Assembly: GCA_023397655.1 (NCBI GenBank)
Contig: JAEWTW010000010.1
Location: 124,001 to 188,000, forward strand
Source: Bacillota bacterium
GTDB lineage: Bacteria > Bacillota > Clostridia > Christensenellales > SZUA-584
Length of the DNA: 64,000 bases
Direction of reading: 5' to 3'
Positions within the stretch are counted from its first letter, which is position 1, and every line of letters starts with the position of its first letter. Below the pieces are notes generated by a model that was not told the origin of the DNA, did no database searches, and was given only the letters and a program-made list of their open reading frames with translations. The translations under genes were made by a program, and so were the position numbers. Below are positions 17,737 to 26,015 of the stretch, piece after piece.

Positions 17737-18450
17737 ATGATGGAAAAGAGTATATTAGTTGTAGATAGTGACCCGCATACATTAAAGGCAATAACCTCTC
17801 AATTTTCAAATAAAGGATTTAGAGTTTTTGCAGCTGATGACGGGTCAAAAGCTTTGAAAATATTGAATATAGAAAAAATTTCATTAATTATCTTAGAGCC
17901 TTTGATAATGGGTTCATCGGGTGAGGATATCTGTAAATCAATTCGAACAAAGTCTAATATACCGATTATAATGCTCTCTGCAAAAACAAAAGAAAGCGAT
18001 TTGCTCGAAGGGCTACGGATTGGAGCAGATGATTATATAACTAAACCTTTCAGCATTAGAGTACTTTATGCCAAGGTACTAGCTGTACTTCGCAGAGCAG
18101 GAAATACGTCCAGTTACTTTAATGCAATAAAATCTTTCAACGATGGAGCTTTAGTCATCGATTTTGACCAAAAAACGATTCATAGAAATCTGACTTCTGT
18201 AAGTTTGACCATTGGTGAATTCAAATTATTGACCTCACTTGTTAAATATCCAGGGAAAGTCTTTTCTCGAAAAGAACTAATATATACTGCATTTGGAGGC
18301 AAAATACGGGGTAGCGACAGATCTATTGATACTTATATAAAAAACATCCGAAATAAGATCGAGGACGACCCTAAAGAACCTCATTATATACTAACTCAAT
18401 ATGGATATGGTTATAAATTTGGCGGCAGGTGCTCACAAGAAAAAAATTAA
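17737..18450 (+). CDS. Orphan OmpR-family regulator with a pseudo-receiver (Asp54 replaced by Glu)
   Basis: A 237-residue protein. Receiver residues 1-~120 keep the acidic pocket (VVDSD, D10/D12) and the conserved Lys of ITKPFS, but the phospho-acceptor position reads ILEPLIMG, so Asp is replaced by Glu at residue 54. A Trans_reg_C winged helix follows (GEFKLLTSLV, RSIDTYIKNIRNKI, YGYGYKF). No histidine kinase is adjacent. Glu can mimic phospho-Asp, so the protein may be constitutively active or switch by other means (inference). Base composition is AT-rich, unlike copA. Confidence 0.85.
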   Translation: MMEKSILVVDSDPHTLKAITSQFSNKGFRVFAADDGSKALKILNIEKISLIILEPLIMGSSGEDICKSIRTKSNIPIIMLSAKTKESDLLEGLRIGADDYITKPFSIRVLYAKVLAVLRRAGNTSSYFNAIKSFNDGALVIDFDQKTIHRNLTSVSLTIGEFKLLTSLVKYPGKVFSRKELIYTAFGGKIRGSDRSIDTYIKNIRNKIEDDPKEPHYILTQYGYGYKFGGRCSQEKN

Positions 18451-18863
18451 TGATGTTACGCATTGATAATTAAAATTTTTGCCCCCCAGGCGGCATGCCT
18501 ATAGTTCAAATGTATCTTGGGCAAGATTAAAAGACCATGTTAGAGATAATTACGACTTCATCTGTGCTAAACTCATCTAAATGCGCTCGTTTACACATTT
18601 ATATTCCAAAGTGTAGTAAAAATGTAGTAATAACCTCGATACGAAGAGAGACCTTCTATATTTGATCTTTTGCCAAACCGGTAAAAAGGCTAAACCAGTT
18701 TTATTATATAATATTTAGGCGTTAGCTTGCATAAGAATGTGAGCACATTATTTGGATAATGTGCAGGACTCGAGACCGTACCGAATTTCGCGTATGCCTC
18801 CGACAGAGTGTAAGATAGAAGCTCTGGAACGTAGGTAAATCCAAATTGTCTTACGCTTAAAAG
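18451..18863. other. Intergenic stretch with att-like and structured sequences
   Basis: No gene is seen in these 413 bases. 18488-18508 (AGGCGG..GCCTATAGTTCAA) resembles 5048-5068, and TGTAGTAAAAATGTAGTAA at 18612-18630 matches 5180-5198 with one mismatch; the spacing between the two motifs is about 124 and 132 bases. To the right lies the folded element 18720-18869. Confidence 0.6.
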
Positions 18864-18869
18864 CTAACG
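18720..18869. repeat. 150-bp element with terminal inverted repeats and an internal perfect hairpin
   Basis: CGTTAGCTT (18720-18728) and AAGCTAACG (18861-18869) are exact inverted repeats. Inside is a perfect 9-bp hairpin GCACATTAT-TTGG-ATAATGTGC (18743-18764), and GTAAGA/TCTTAC also pair. The right arm contains the stop codon of the 104-aa gene. It could be a structured RNA, a small non-autonomous element or a recombination site. Confidence 0.45.
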
Positions 18870-19178
18870 AATGCTCATATAACTTAGCGGAAGGAGACGT
18901 CTAATCGAATCTCTATCTGAATGACACTCAAGTATTGATTCCATAGCTTCCATTTGAGATTCGGTGAATTGGGCCTGATATATTTCATTTTCATACTGGT
19001 AAATTTCAATAAATTCAAAAACAGAATTAATGAGATCATCTACGGCTTCGTCAATGTTCGGGCCTTCACCATACAAAGGTAAATTTATTAGGCTTATTGT
19101 AACTGTCCCAAAACCAATATTATATGTAATTTCAATCCGTAGCTTGTTCATCTTTATTAATACTTCATCTCTCGTCAT
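18864..19178 (-). CDS. HicB-like small protein paired with a RelB-type antitoxin
   Basis: A 104-residue acidic protein. Residues ~9-55 (LRIEITYNIGFGTVTISL, LPLYGEGPNIDEAVDDLI) look like the beta-beta-alpha partial RNase-H fold of HicB antitoxins, but there is no obvious DNA-binding domain and no known toxin motif. It overlaps the end of the RelB-like gene by 14 bases, so translation is coupled. Its role, toxin or second regulator, is open. Confidence 0.6.
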   Translation of the reverse strand: MTRDEVLIKMNKLRIEITYNIGFGTVTISLINLPLYGEGPNIDEAVDDLINSVFEFIEIYQYENEIYQAQFTESQMEAMESILECHSDRDSIRRLLPLSYMSIR

Positions 19179-19518
19179 TTACATATTTTTTCTTTCCGTC
19201 TGGGTATAGTAAATAGACTTCCTTTCTTTCTCCGTCATATTCAACAACAGGATTACCTTTATTGAGCTTATTCCTGATTTCATCCTTAACGGCTTTCTGG
19301 AAAATGTCTGTTATATCTTCAATAGTGTAATTCAAAACAAACGGTCGACTTTTTATACTTATATCGAACGGTATTGCAGACTCACTAACTGCTTTGCGAA
19401 GAAAGAGATTTATTGCAGTGGTCATGTTCATTCCCAGTTGCAAAAACAAGCTATCGGCAGACTCTTTTAACTCTTTATCAACTCGCACTGAAACCTTTAC
19501 TTCATCCACTTTTTTCAT
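19165..19518 (-). CDS. RelB/DinJ-family antitoxin-like protein
   Basis: A 117-residue protein. The N-terminal half is a ribbon-helix-helix of RelB/DinJ type (VSVRVDKELKESADSLF, LGMNMTTAINLFLRKAV). The C-terminal half is longer than usual and ends with EVYLLYPDGKKKYVN. It normally represses its own promoter and neutralises a partner toxin. The cognate RelE/YafQ fold is not evident downstream; instead there is the HicB-like gene. Confidence 0.7.
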   Translation of the reverse strand: MKKVDEVKVSVRVDKELKESADSLFLQLGMNMTTAINLFLRKAVSESAIPFDISIKSRPFVLNYTIEDITDIFQKAVKDEIRNKLNKGNPVVEYDGERKEVYLLYPDGKKKYVNDER

Positions 19519-19721
19519 AGCGTAACCTCTGAAAAGTTAATTCCTTTTAGTATTATACTCTATTTTTCTATGGCTGAACATTATTAGGCGATTATATCTT
19601 CTTTTGCGCAGAAATAATACAAAATCAATGTTACTTTTCTTCAACTATCGGTTTTAGAACACAGCTGCAAAGATGGACGTTATATGGATAATGTTCAATT
19701 GGTATTTCTACTTTTTATTAG

Positions 19722-19744
19722 GGCAAAGCTGCCTCAGCTCTGCC
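19722..19744. terminator. Hairpin at the end of the defence operon
   Basis: GGCAAAGCTG and CAGCTCTGCC pair with one mismatch around a 3-base loop, 28 bases past the stop of the HEPN-motif gene. No T run, so terminator function is uncertain. Confidence 0.35.
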
Positions 19745-19771
19745 ACTTGAACCTACGATGATAAGATTATG

Positions 19772-20911
19772 CTAACCTTTTATAGACCGATATTGCTTGT
19801 TAACAAACCTAGGAACATTTGAAATCAAATCAAAAACTGGATACGGGTCTTCAATAAAATTTCTTAATGTATAGTTACCTGAAGAATCAAAAGATTTTAA
19901 TGGGGTTTCCAAAGAACCCTGACTTAGATGTACTAATTTATTTCTGATTGTCTTTATAACATCATCAAAGTCAACTGGTAGAATATCTGGGGTAAGAAAT
20001 TTCTCTTTGTTCCTAGCAATATTTAAAGCTTCCCCAAGGCCATTTACTCTTTTTTGGGCTACATGCTCAATCTGATCGCTTGATAGGTGATCGACTATGC
20101 AATTGCAATCTTTTAATACAAGCTCATAATTATTATCTAAATTCTGAACACGCTTTATCTTAATTGGAAAGGGACTTCTTCCACCAGTAGAATTTAAAAA
20201 TTCACTTGTAGACTTTGGCATAGTCTGGGGAAAGCTTAATGTATATTTACCTCCATCTGCCTCCACATAACCCTTTTCATATTTATAAAGATCATTGGGA
20301 TTAACTCTTGGATTAAAGCTATATCCTTTTGATTCCAAGACGTCTCTGAGTGTTGCCTCCATTATTATTGACATCAATGTTGCTGAAACAGAAAACATCT
20401 TTTGTTGATATGCAATAATTGCGCTATGCATATATTCTACAATATAATCAGGAACCACTTCTTCAAAGTTTTCATTATATAAATCGGCGAAAATTTTATA
20501 CGATAGGGAATCAACATTGACAATCCATTGGGCCGTAAGTATTCGTTCATCTGAATAAGTAATATTCACTGTTGGATTAACAGTTTTAAAAGAAATTTTC
20601 TTAATCAGATCAGCTGTAATTATACCGGGAATACCTCCTTTATAATTTATTTGCCGTATGATCTCATTCATTAATCTCAAGGCCGTTTCAGTACCTTTTA
20701 AAACATTTGCAAACTTTATCTGTTGCCGGATTTCTTCATGTTTTTGTGAATATTCTGATTCATTAGTTGGTACTGAAAAATTCTTATCTGTTGCATCACA
20801 TACAACTTTCATTGCATCGAAGATTAAGTAATCATTTCCGATTAACATATTATAAACATTAGTATAAGTTTCTAAAATGCTCTCCGTTGGTATTGGAAAA
20901 AGTAAGTTCAT
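19772..20911 (-). CDS. HEPN-motif protein of the restriction operon
   Basis: A 379-residue, mostly helical protein with no recognised full-length family. Near the C-terminus it holds R323-N-K-L-V-H328 inside a helix (DDVIKTIRNKLVHLS), the RN-x3-H pattern of HEPN ribonucleases. An earlier helical block (AYQQKMFSVSATLMSIIMEATLRDVL) also resembles HEPN-like bundles of hypothetical defence proteins. Its start overlaps the stop of the degenerate-methylase gene by 4 bases, so the two are translationally coupled. By analogy with PrrC, an anticodon nuclease carried by a type I restriction locus, it may be an RNase effector (inference). No NTPase domain is seen. Confidence 0.65.
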   Translation of the reverse strand: MNLLFPIPTESILETYTNVYNMLIGNDYLIFDAMKVVCDATDKNFSVPTNESEYSQKHEEIRQQIKFANVLKGTETALRLMNEIIRQINYKGGIPGIITADLIKKISFKTVNPTVNITYSDERILTAQWIVNVDSLSYKIFADLYNENFEEVVPDYIVEYMHSAIIAYQQKMFSVSATLMSIIMEATLRDVLESKGYSFNPRVNPNDLYKYEKGYVEADGGKYTLSFPQTMPKSTSEFLNSTGGRSPFPIKIKRVQNLDNNYELVLKDCNCIVDHLSSDQIEHVAQKRVNGLGEALNIARNKEKFLTPDILPVDFDDVIKTIRNKLVHLSQGSLETPLKSFDSSGNYTLRNFIEDPYPVFDLISNVPRFVNKQYRSIKG

Positions 20912-23049
20912 AATTCTGTCTCCCCAATACTTAAATTATCTACAGAGTCCTGCCAAGATTTCTCAAGCAAAAGCAATTCTTTTTTTGTGGTCCTAATATG
21001 TTGTTGAATATATTCAATTCTTTTTACTATTTGATTTTGAATAGTTAACTCAGGTAATGGAATAGGAGTACTTTTAATTTTTGAGATATTCAGGGATGGA
21101 ATTACAGTACCAGATATCGAATCTTTATAATAATCTTGAACATATCTACTATTAAGGGCAATAGCTAAAAATTTTGGATTTACTTTTTTAGAATCAGGTT
21201 TAATTAATACTACATGCTGACTGATATAACGTCCTTCCTCATCATCAAAAATAGAAGCAGAACCTAAGTGTGTGCCAATACTGTTAATAACAATATCACC
21301 ATAATTCGCCACAACTGGTTTCTCACCAATATTAGTTTTTATAGATGCATCAAATTTCAAATGATCAATCTCTAATGGCCTAATAGCAGCGGGTCCTAAA
21401 ATGAAAATGTCCCCATCATTTGATAACTTTATTTTTTTACCTCGAATAATGGATTTACACAAGGTATGCAAAGTTACAGTGGGATACTGCGATTCTATAA
21501 CTGGTTTTACTGAAAGGTTATTTATTTCACTAATATTGTCATTGAGCTCTGTTAACGATAAAACTTTGCAGTTCGGCAAATCATTCAATAAATTACCTGT
21601 ATTTAAATATTCATTATATAAAGAAAGGATATCCTTAATGCTTTGAATGTCAGTACAGTTAAAAGTGTTTTTAAATGTTAACGTACTTGAGATAGTCCCC
21701 CAAAAAATATCTTGATTTAAATTCTGGGACTTATCAACTACTAAAATGCTTGTCTTTAAATTTGAATATGGGGCAAATGTACCAATTGGTAGACTAATTA
21801 TAGCACGAATACTATACTTTTTTTGTAAATACTCACGAAAATATTTTCTGGCAGTATTAATTAAGAAGCTTTCTGGTACGATTGTTACAATCCTACCATT
21901 TGATTTAATAACTTCAGTAGATAAAAATAATAGATAATCTTCCAAAAGAGAAAATTTAAATGGGGAGTAATAATCCGCTCTTCTTTTAGTTATTTTACTA
22001 CCAAACGGAAAAGCTGAAATTATATAGTCAGGATCCCCCATTTCCAAATGATTAATTTGTTCAAGCGTAATGTGGGAATGATACTTAATATTGTCAGGGT
22101 TCCCGTTTAATATGATTTGTTGCAACTTTGCATAAAGTGCGCCTTCTATACTTTTACATATAGCATAGGTATTATTTGAAACGCCAGATAGAGTTATTGC
22201 GGATGAAATCTCACCAAAATTATCAGATATGTCAAAATAGAAACTATTATTTTTGGGGTGGGCTAATCGTATTAAAAAATCTGCTAACCATCTAGGAATC
22301 TTAAATTTTATAGCCATATCTTTTTGGAAAAATGTTTGATCTAATGCTAACAACATCTCTTGTGGCGTATAGGTCATTAAATCACATTGATTCAAAATAT
22401 CAAAACATCTATTCATTGTATCAGATGAAAGATGTTTAAGAGTATCCGATATATCTATTTGCAAACTCTGTATTAGCTGATCATTTAAAAATCTTGTATC
22501 GATATTGGGTACATTCAGCTCAGATTTATTAGATAATAATTTGGCAAGTAAGATCACAACAAAATTTATAGACGCATTAAATAGACCGCCGCCATCCTGC
22601 TTCAAGGATTGCATGATATAACCGAATATTTCAATTAAAGGAACTCTTGTATCGGTAGACTGTTTATCCAAGTCACTATATTGTATCGGGTCTATTGGTT
22701 GAGGTCGTCCTGAAATATCTGTCGAAAACCAAATGAAGTCTTTACCATTTGCAAGAACATAATACTTTGATTGAACCAAATTTGCATAGGTTTGGATTTG
22801 TCTAACAATTGGATTAAATCTTAAATTAGCAAATGTCTTAGCATCGAGCTCGAAAACTGGTTTATATTCAACAATTATCTTGACATAGTTATTAATAATT
22901 ATAGCCATATCAAGAACAATCCCGTGTAATGCCACATCATGATTCGAAGATATCTTTAAACCTATCATAAGGCACTCTGCAGGATAACCTAATTTGATAA
23001 AATAATTCCTTACATCTTCTATGACATCCTTTTCTGGAACAGAATTCAT
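20908..23049 (-). CDS. Nuclease-like / degenerate N6-methylase / HsdS-like fusion protein
   Basis: A 713-residue protein. Residues ~1-130 resemble the N-terminal nuclease-type domain of type I R proteins: D47 (LDMAI), E61-Y-K63, then a QTYA-x-YYVLANGKDF stretch. Residues ~240-480 follow an N6-adenine methylase fold, but motif I is blurred and motif IV, normally NPPF/Y, reads SAFPFG at ~345-350. Residues ~500-713 are HsdS-like (target-recognition pattern, IPLPELTIQNQIVKRIEYI with a C-terminal coiled coil). ATG 23049 follows AGGAGG. It lies 62 bases after HsdR and overlaps the HEPN gene. Probably binds but does not methylate DNA (inference). Confidence 0.75.
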   Translation of the reverse strand: MNSVPEKDVIEDVRNYFIKLGYPAECLMIGLKISSNHDVALHGIVLDMAIIINNYVKIIVEYKPVFELDAKTFANLRFNPIVRQIQTYANLVQSKYYVLANGKDFIWFSTDISGRPQPIDPIQYSDLDKQSTDTRVPLIEIFGYIMQSLKQDGGGLFNASINFVVILLAKLLSNKSELNVPNIDTRFLNDQLIQSLQIDISDTLKHLSSDTMNRCFDILNQCDLMTYTPQEMLLALDQTFFQKDMAIKFKIPRWLADFLIRLAHPKNNSFYFDISDNFGEISSAITLSGVSNNTYAICKSIEGALYAKLQQIILNGNPDNIKYHSHITLEQINHLEMGDPDYIISAFPFGSKITKRRADYYSPFKFSLLEDYLLFLSTEVIKSNGRIVTIVPESFLINTARKYFREYLQKKYSIRAIISLPIGTFAPYSNLKTSILVVDKSQNLNQDIFWGTISSTLTFKNTFNCTDIQSIKDILSLYNEYLNTGNLLNDLPNCKVLSLTELNDNISEINNLSVKPVIESQYPTVTLHTLCKSIIRGKKIKLSNDGDIFILGPAAIRPLEIDHLKFDASIKTNIGEKPVVANYGDIVINSIGTHLGSASIFDDEEGRYISQHVVLIKPDSKKVNPKFLAIALNSRYVQDYYKDSISGTVIPSLNISKIKSTPIPLPELTIQNQIVKRIEYIQQHIRTTKKELLLLEKSWQDSVDNLSIGETEL

Positions 23050-23111
23050 ATTCAACCTCCTGGGATCATTTTGGTTACTCTCAAGAATAAAGCTCGATTC
23101 TCATAGCAAAG

Positions 23112-26015
23112 CTAATAGTACATTTTAATGTAGTTATATGCCTTATCAAACAACTCCTGATCCTGAATCTTATATTTAACATATAAAATTTTGCGTAATT
23201 CTTTGCGCACCAATCGTTCGCCGGCAGTTGTAAACTGCCAATCAGGGAAGCGTACGAGGCGTACAATTTCATCTATGTCATTTACAATGCGTTCAACAAT
23301 TATAGGTGTATTTTCATTTCTCGATTCAGCAAATAATTCAGTAAGCGCGGCTTTACCTTTATCGATTTCTTCTTTTGTATCTGCTTTTTGTTCTGCCTCA
23401 ACAGTGTCTTTTGCCAATTCCAATAATGCCTTTAGGTAAGAAATACTGTTCATGAGACCTTGTTCGTGCTGTTCTTTTATACGTTCAAGACGCTCACCAA
23501 GGGCTTCAAAAGTTGGGTTCCCTTTATGCTTTCGAAAACGTGCTATTAGTTTGATCTCGATTTCCTTGCCCTTTTTCTTTGCGTCAAGCGTCTTAATCAA
23601 ACCCTCAAGAATGTCTGCGTCCAAAACCAATGTTTCAAGATCGTCATCTATAGCATCAAGGGTAATGTTTTCGTGGACAAGTTCTATCGTTTTTGCACCC
23701 AAGGCATGCCATAATAGCTTCCCTCTGCCGCTTGGCGGTTTTATGGACTCATACACTTGCGACAGCCACTTGTAATCTTTAGCGAATTTACTCAATCGAG
23801 GATCGGGAGAAATAGCTTCCCATGCCTTTGTGAGAACAGAAAAATCCGCAGCGAATTTATCCCGCTGCTCATTATTCGGCAAGCACTCCTGAGCTGCTAT
23901 TAATCCTTCATATCCATCCACCGATCTGTCTACACCGGGGAAATAATCAAGGCGAGTCTTGACTAACCTAGGAATTTCACTTATCACCGCTTCAATATTG
24001 GTTATTACACCCTGCACTGATTTTTCATCATAATTGAGTGCAGCTGCCACATCATCAAAGATTCCGAGATAATCAACTATTAAACCGTGAGTTTTTCCGG
24101 GATAGACACGATTGGTTCTGCAAATTGCCTGTAACAGACTATGATCTCGCATAGGCTTGTCTAAATACATTGCCTGCAAAATCGGTGCATCAAAGCCGGT
24201 GAGCAATTTTGATGTGACAATAATAAACTTGAGCGGATCAGTAGAGTCACGGAACCTGTCCAGAAGCTTTTCTTCTTCATCCTTTCTTAACTTCCACTTT
24301 GCATAAGTGTCTGCTTTACCACCTGATGTATGCATGACAATTGCACTTGCATCAGGCCCAACTATGCGGTCAAGTTCTTCTTTGTATAATACACAGCATT
24401 CCCGATCATAGGTGACAATCTGCGCCTTAAAGCCGTTTGGCTCAACCTTTTCCTTGAAGTGGTCGCAGATATGCTGACAAACCGCCTGCACCCGTGCGGG
24501 TGACTTTATAAGAATAGAGAGCGTAGCTGCTTTTTTTGCAACATCATCCTTATCTTCTTCATCAAGCTGATCAGTCATATTTTCAAAAGCCTCATTGATT
24601 GCGGCTTTATCAATATGAAGCTTAACGTCTACCGCTTCAAAGTGAAGCGGTAGTGTTGCATTATCACGAATGGAATCTTCAAAAGAATAGCGGCTTAGAT
24701 ATCCGTGTTCATCGCACTCCGCGCCAAAGGCCCAATAAGTATTTCTGTCCGCCTTGTTAATCGGCGTACCTGTAAGCCCAAACAAAAATGCATTGGGTAG
24801 TGCTGCGCGCATTTTTTGTCCAAGATCGCCTTGCTGTGTCCGATGCGCTTCATCTACCATTAAAATAATATTGGAACGCTCGTTAAGGAGGCCTTCGGAT
24901 TCAGCAAACTTGTGTATGGTAGTAATGATAATTTTTCTAGTGTCATCTTTGAGCAGCTTCATTAGCTCCTGCCGTGAATTCGCTCCAATCATATTTGGAA
25001 TATCGGAGGCATTGAATGTCGCCGTTATCTGCGTATCAAGGTCAATTCGATCAACTACAATCATGACGGTAGGATTTTTAAGCGATTCCATGAGACGCAT
25101 TTTCTGTGCCGCAAACACCATAAGAAGCGATTTTCCAGAGCCTTGGAAATGCCAGATAAGCCCCTTTTTCGTTTTTCCCTCCACTACACGGTGAATAATA
25201 AGATTAGCCGCCTCATATTGCTGATACCGACATATGATTTTAATACGGCGATGCTTTTTATCCGTTGCGAAAACCGTGAAGTTTTTCATGATATCCAATA
25301 CGATTCCGGGCTGTAGCATAGCTTCCACAGAACGTGCAACATCAGTAAGTTGCCCTTCCTTTTTGTTTTGAGGTGAATGCCATGGCCCCCACATATCAAT
25401 GGGCATACATACTGAGCCGTACCGAAAACATTTTCCTTCTGTAGCAAAGCTGAATACGTTGGAAACAAACATCTGCGGAACAGCTTTTTCATAGACGTTG
25501 TTTATATCATCCGCGCCATCTACCCAAGAAACGGCAGGGCGAACAGGAGATTTGGCCTCCCCGATTACCACGGGGAACCCGTTAATAAGCAGAACCACAT
25601 CGAACCTTTTTCCACCTTCGACTTTAGGATAAATCCACTGGTTTGTTATAACAAAATCGTTGTTCTCTATATGGTCATAGTCGAAAAGTCGGATAGGAAC
25701 GTGCTCTCCGTTTTCACCGAAAGGCATGCTGTGTTCTCCGCGGAACCATTGCATCATACGTTCATTTGCGTGAACGAGCCCTTCGCCAGCAACGGATAAT
25801 ATAATACTGCGGAGATGATATATTACATCATCCGCCCGGTCAGGACTTTCTGCGATTTCTGGATTAAGTTTGATAAGTGCAGCCTGAACCATGGATTCTA
25901 CCATTACATCGCTGTTTTGTCTTTTCAATTCGTCACTGGTGATATAGCGCCACACTGGAGCCAGCGTTTCAACCACAAGCTTTTCAACAGCATTACACTC
26001 ATCAAACATCAGCAA
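23112..26015 (-). CDS. hsdR: Type I restriction endonuclease subunit R
   Basis: A 967-residue HsdR. The PD-(D/E)XK nuclease is visible as FDVVLLINGFPVVIGEAKSP (~139-158). SF2 translocase motifs follow: FQGSGKS (~293), VDRIDLDTQ, VDEAHRTQ (~388), GLTGTP, QAICRTNRVYPGK. A C-terminal helical DUF3387-like region completes the typical length. It cuts DNA at a distance after ATP-driven translocation. The start overlaps the hsdS stop by 14 bases. Confidence 0.95.
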   Translation of the reverse strand: MLMFDECNAVEKLVVETLAPVWRYITSDELKRQNSDVMVESMVQAALIKLNPEIAESPDRADDVIYHLRSIILSVAGEGLVHANERMMQWFRGEHSMPFGENGEHVPIRLFDYDHIENNDFVITNQWIYPKVEGGKRFDVVLLINGFPVVIGEAKSPVRPAVSWVDGADDINNVYEKAVPQMFVSNVFSFATEGKCFRYGSVCMPIDMWGPWHSPQNKKEGQLTDVARSVEAMLQPGIVLDIMKNFTVFATDKKHRRIKIICRYQQYEAANLIIHRVVEGKTKKGLIWHFQGSGKSLLMVFAAQKMRLMESLKNPTVMIVVDRIDLDTQITATFNASDIPNMIGANSRQELMKLLKDDTRKIIITTIHKFAESEGLLNERSNIILMVDEAHRTQQGDLGQKMRAALPNAFLFGLTGTPINKADRNTYWAFGAECDEHGYLSRYSFEDSIRDNATLPLHFEAVDVKLHIDKAAINEAFENMTDQLDEEDKDDVAKKAATLSILIKSPARVQAVCQHICDHFKEKVEPNGFKAQIVTYDRECCVLYKEELDRIVGPDASAIVMHTSGGKADTYAKWKLRKDEEEKLLDRFRDSTDPLKFIIVTSKLLTGFDAPILQAMYLDKPMRDHSLLQAICRTNRVYPGKTHGLIVDYLGIFDDVAAALNYDEKSVQGVITNIEAVISEIPRLVKTRLDYFPGVDRSVDGYEGLIAAQECLPNNEQRDKFAADFSVLTKAWEAISPDPRLSKFAKDYKWLSQVYESIKPPSGRGKLLWHALGAKTIELVHENITLDAIDDDLETLVLDADILEGLIKTLDAKKKGKEIEIKLIARFRKHKGNPTFEALGERLERIKEQHEQGLMNSISYLKALLELAKDTVEAEQKADTKEEIDKGKAALTELFAESRNENTPIIVERIVNDIDEIVRLVRFPDWQFTTAGERLVRKELRKILYVKYKIQDQELFDKAYNYIKMYY

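Noticed and set aside
18720..18869. Integron attC site
   Set aside because: The inverted repeats have GTTAGCT at the left and AGCTAAC at the right, the reverse of the RYYYAAC...GTTRRRY order, and there is no integron integrase.
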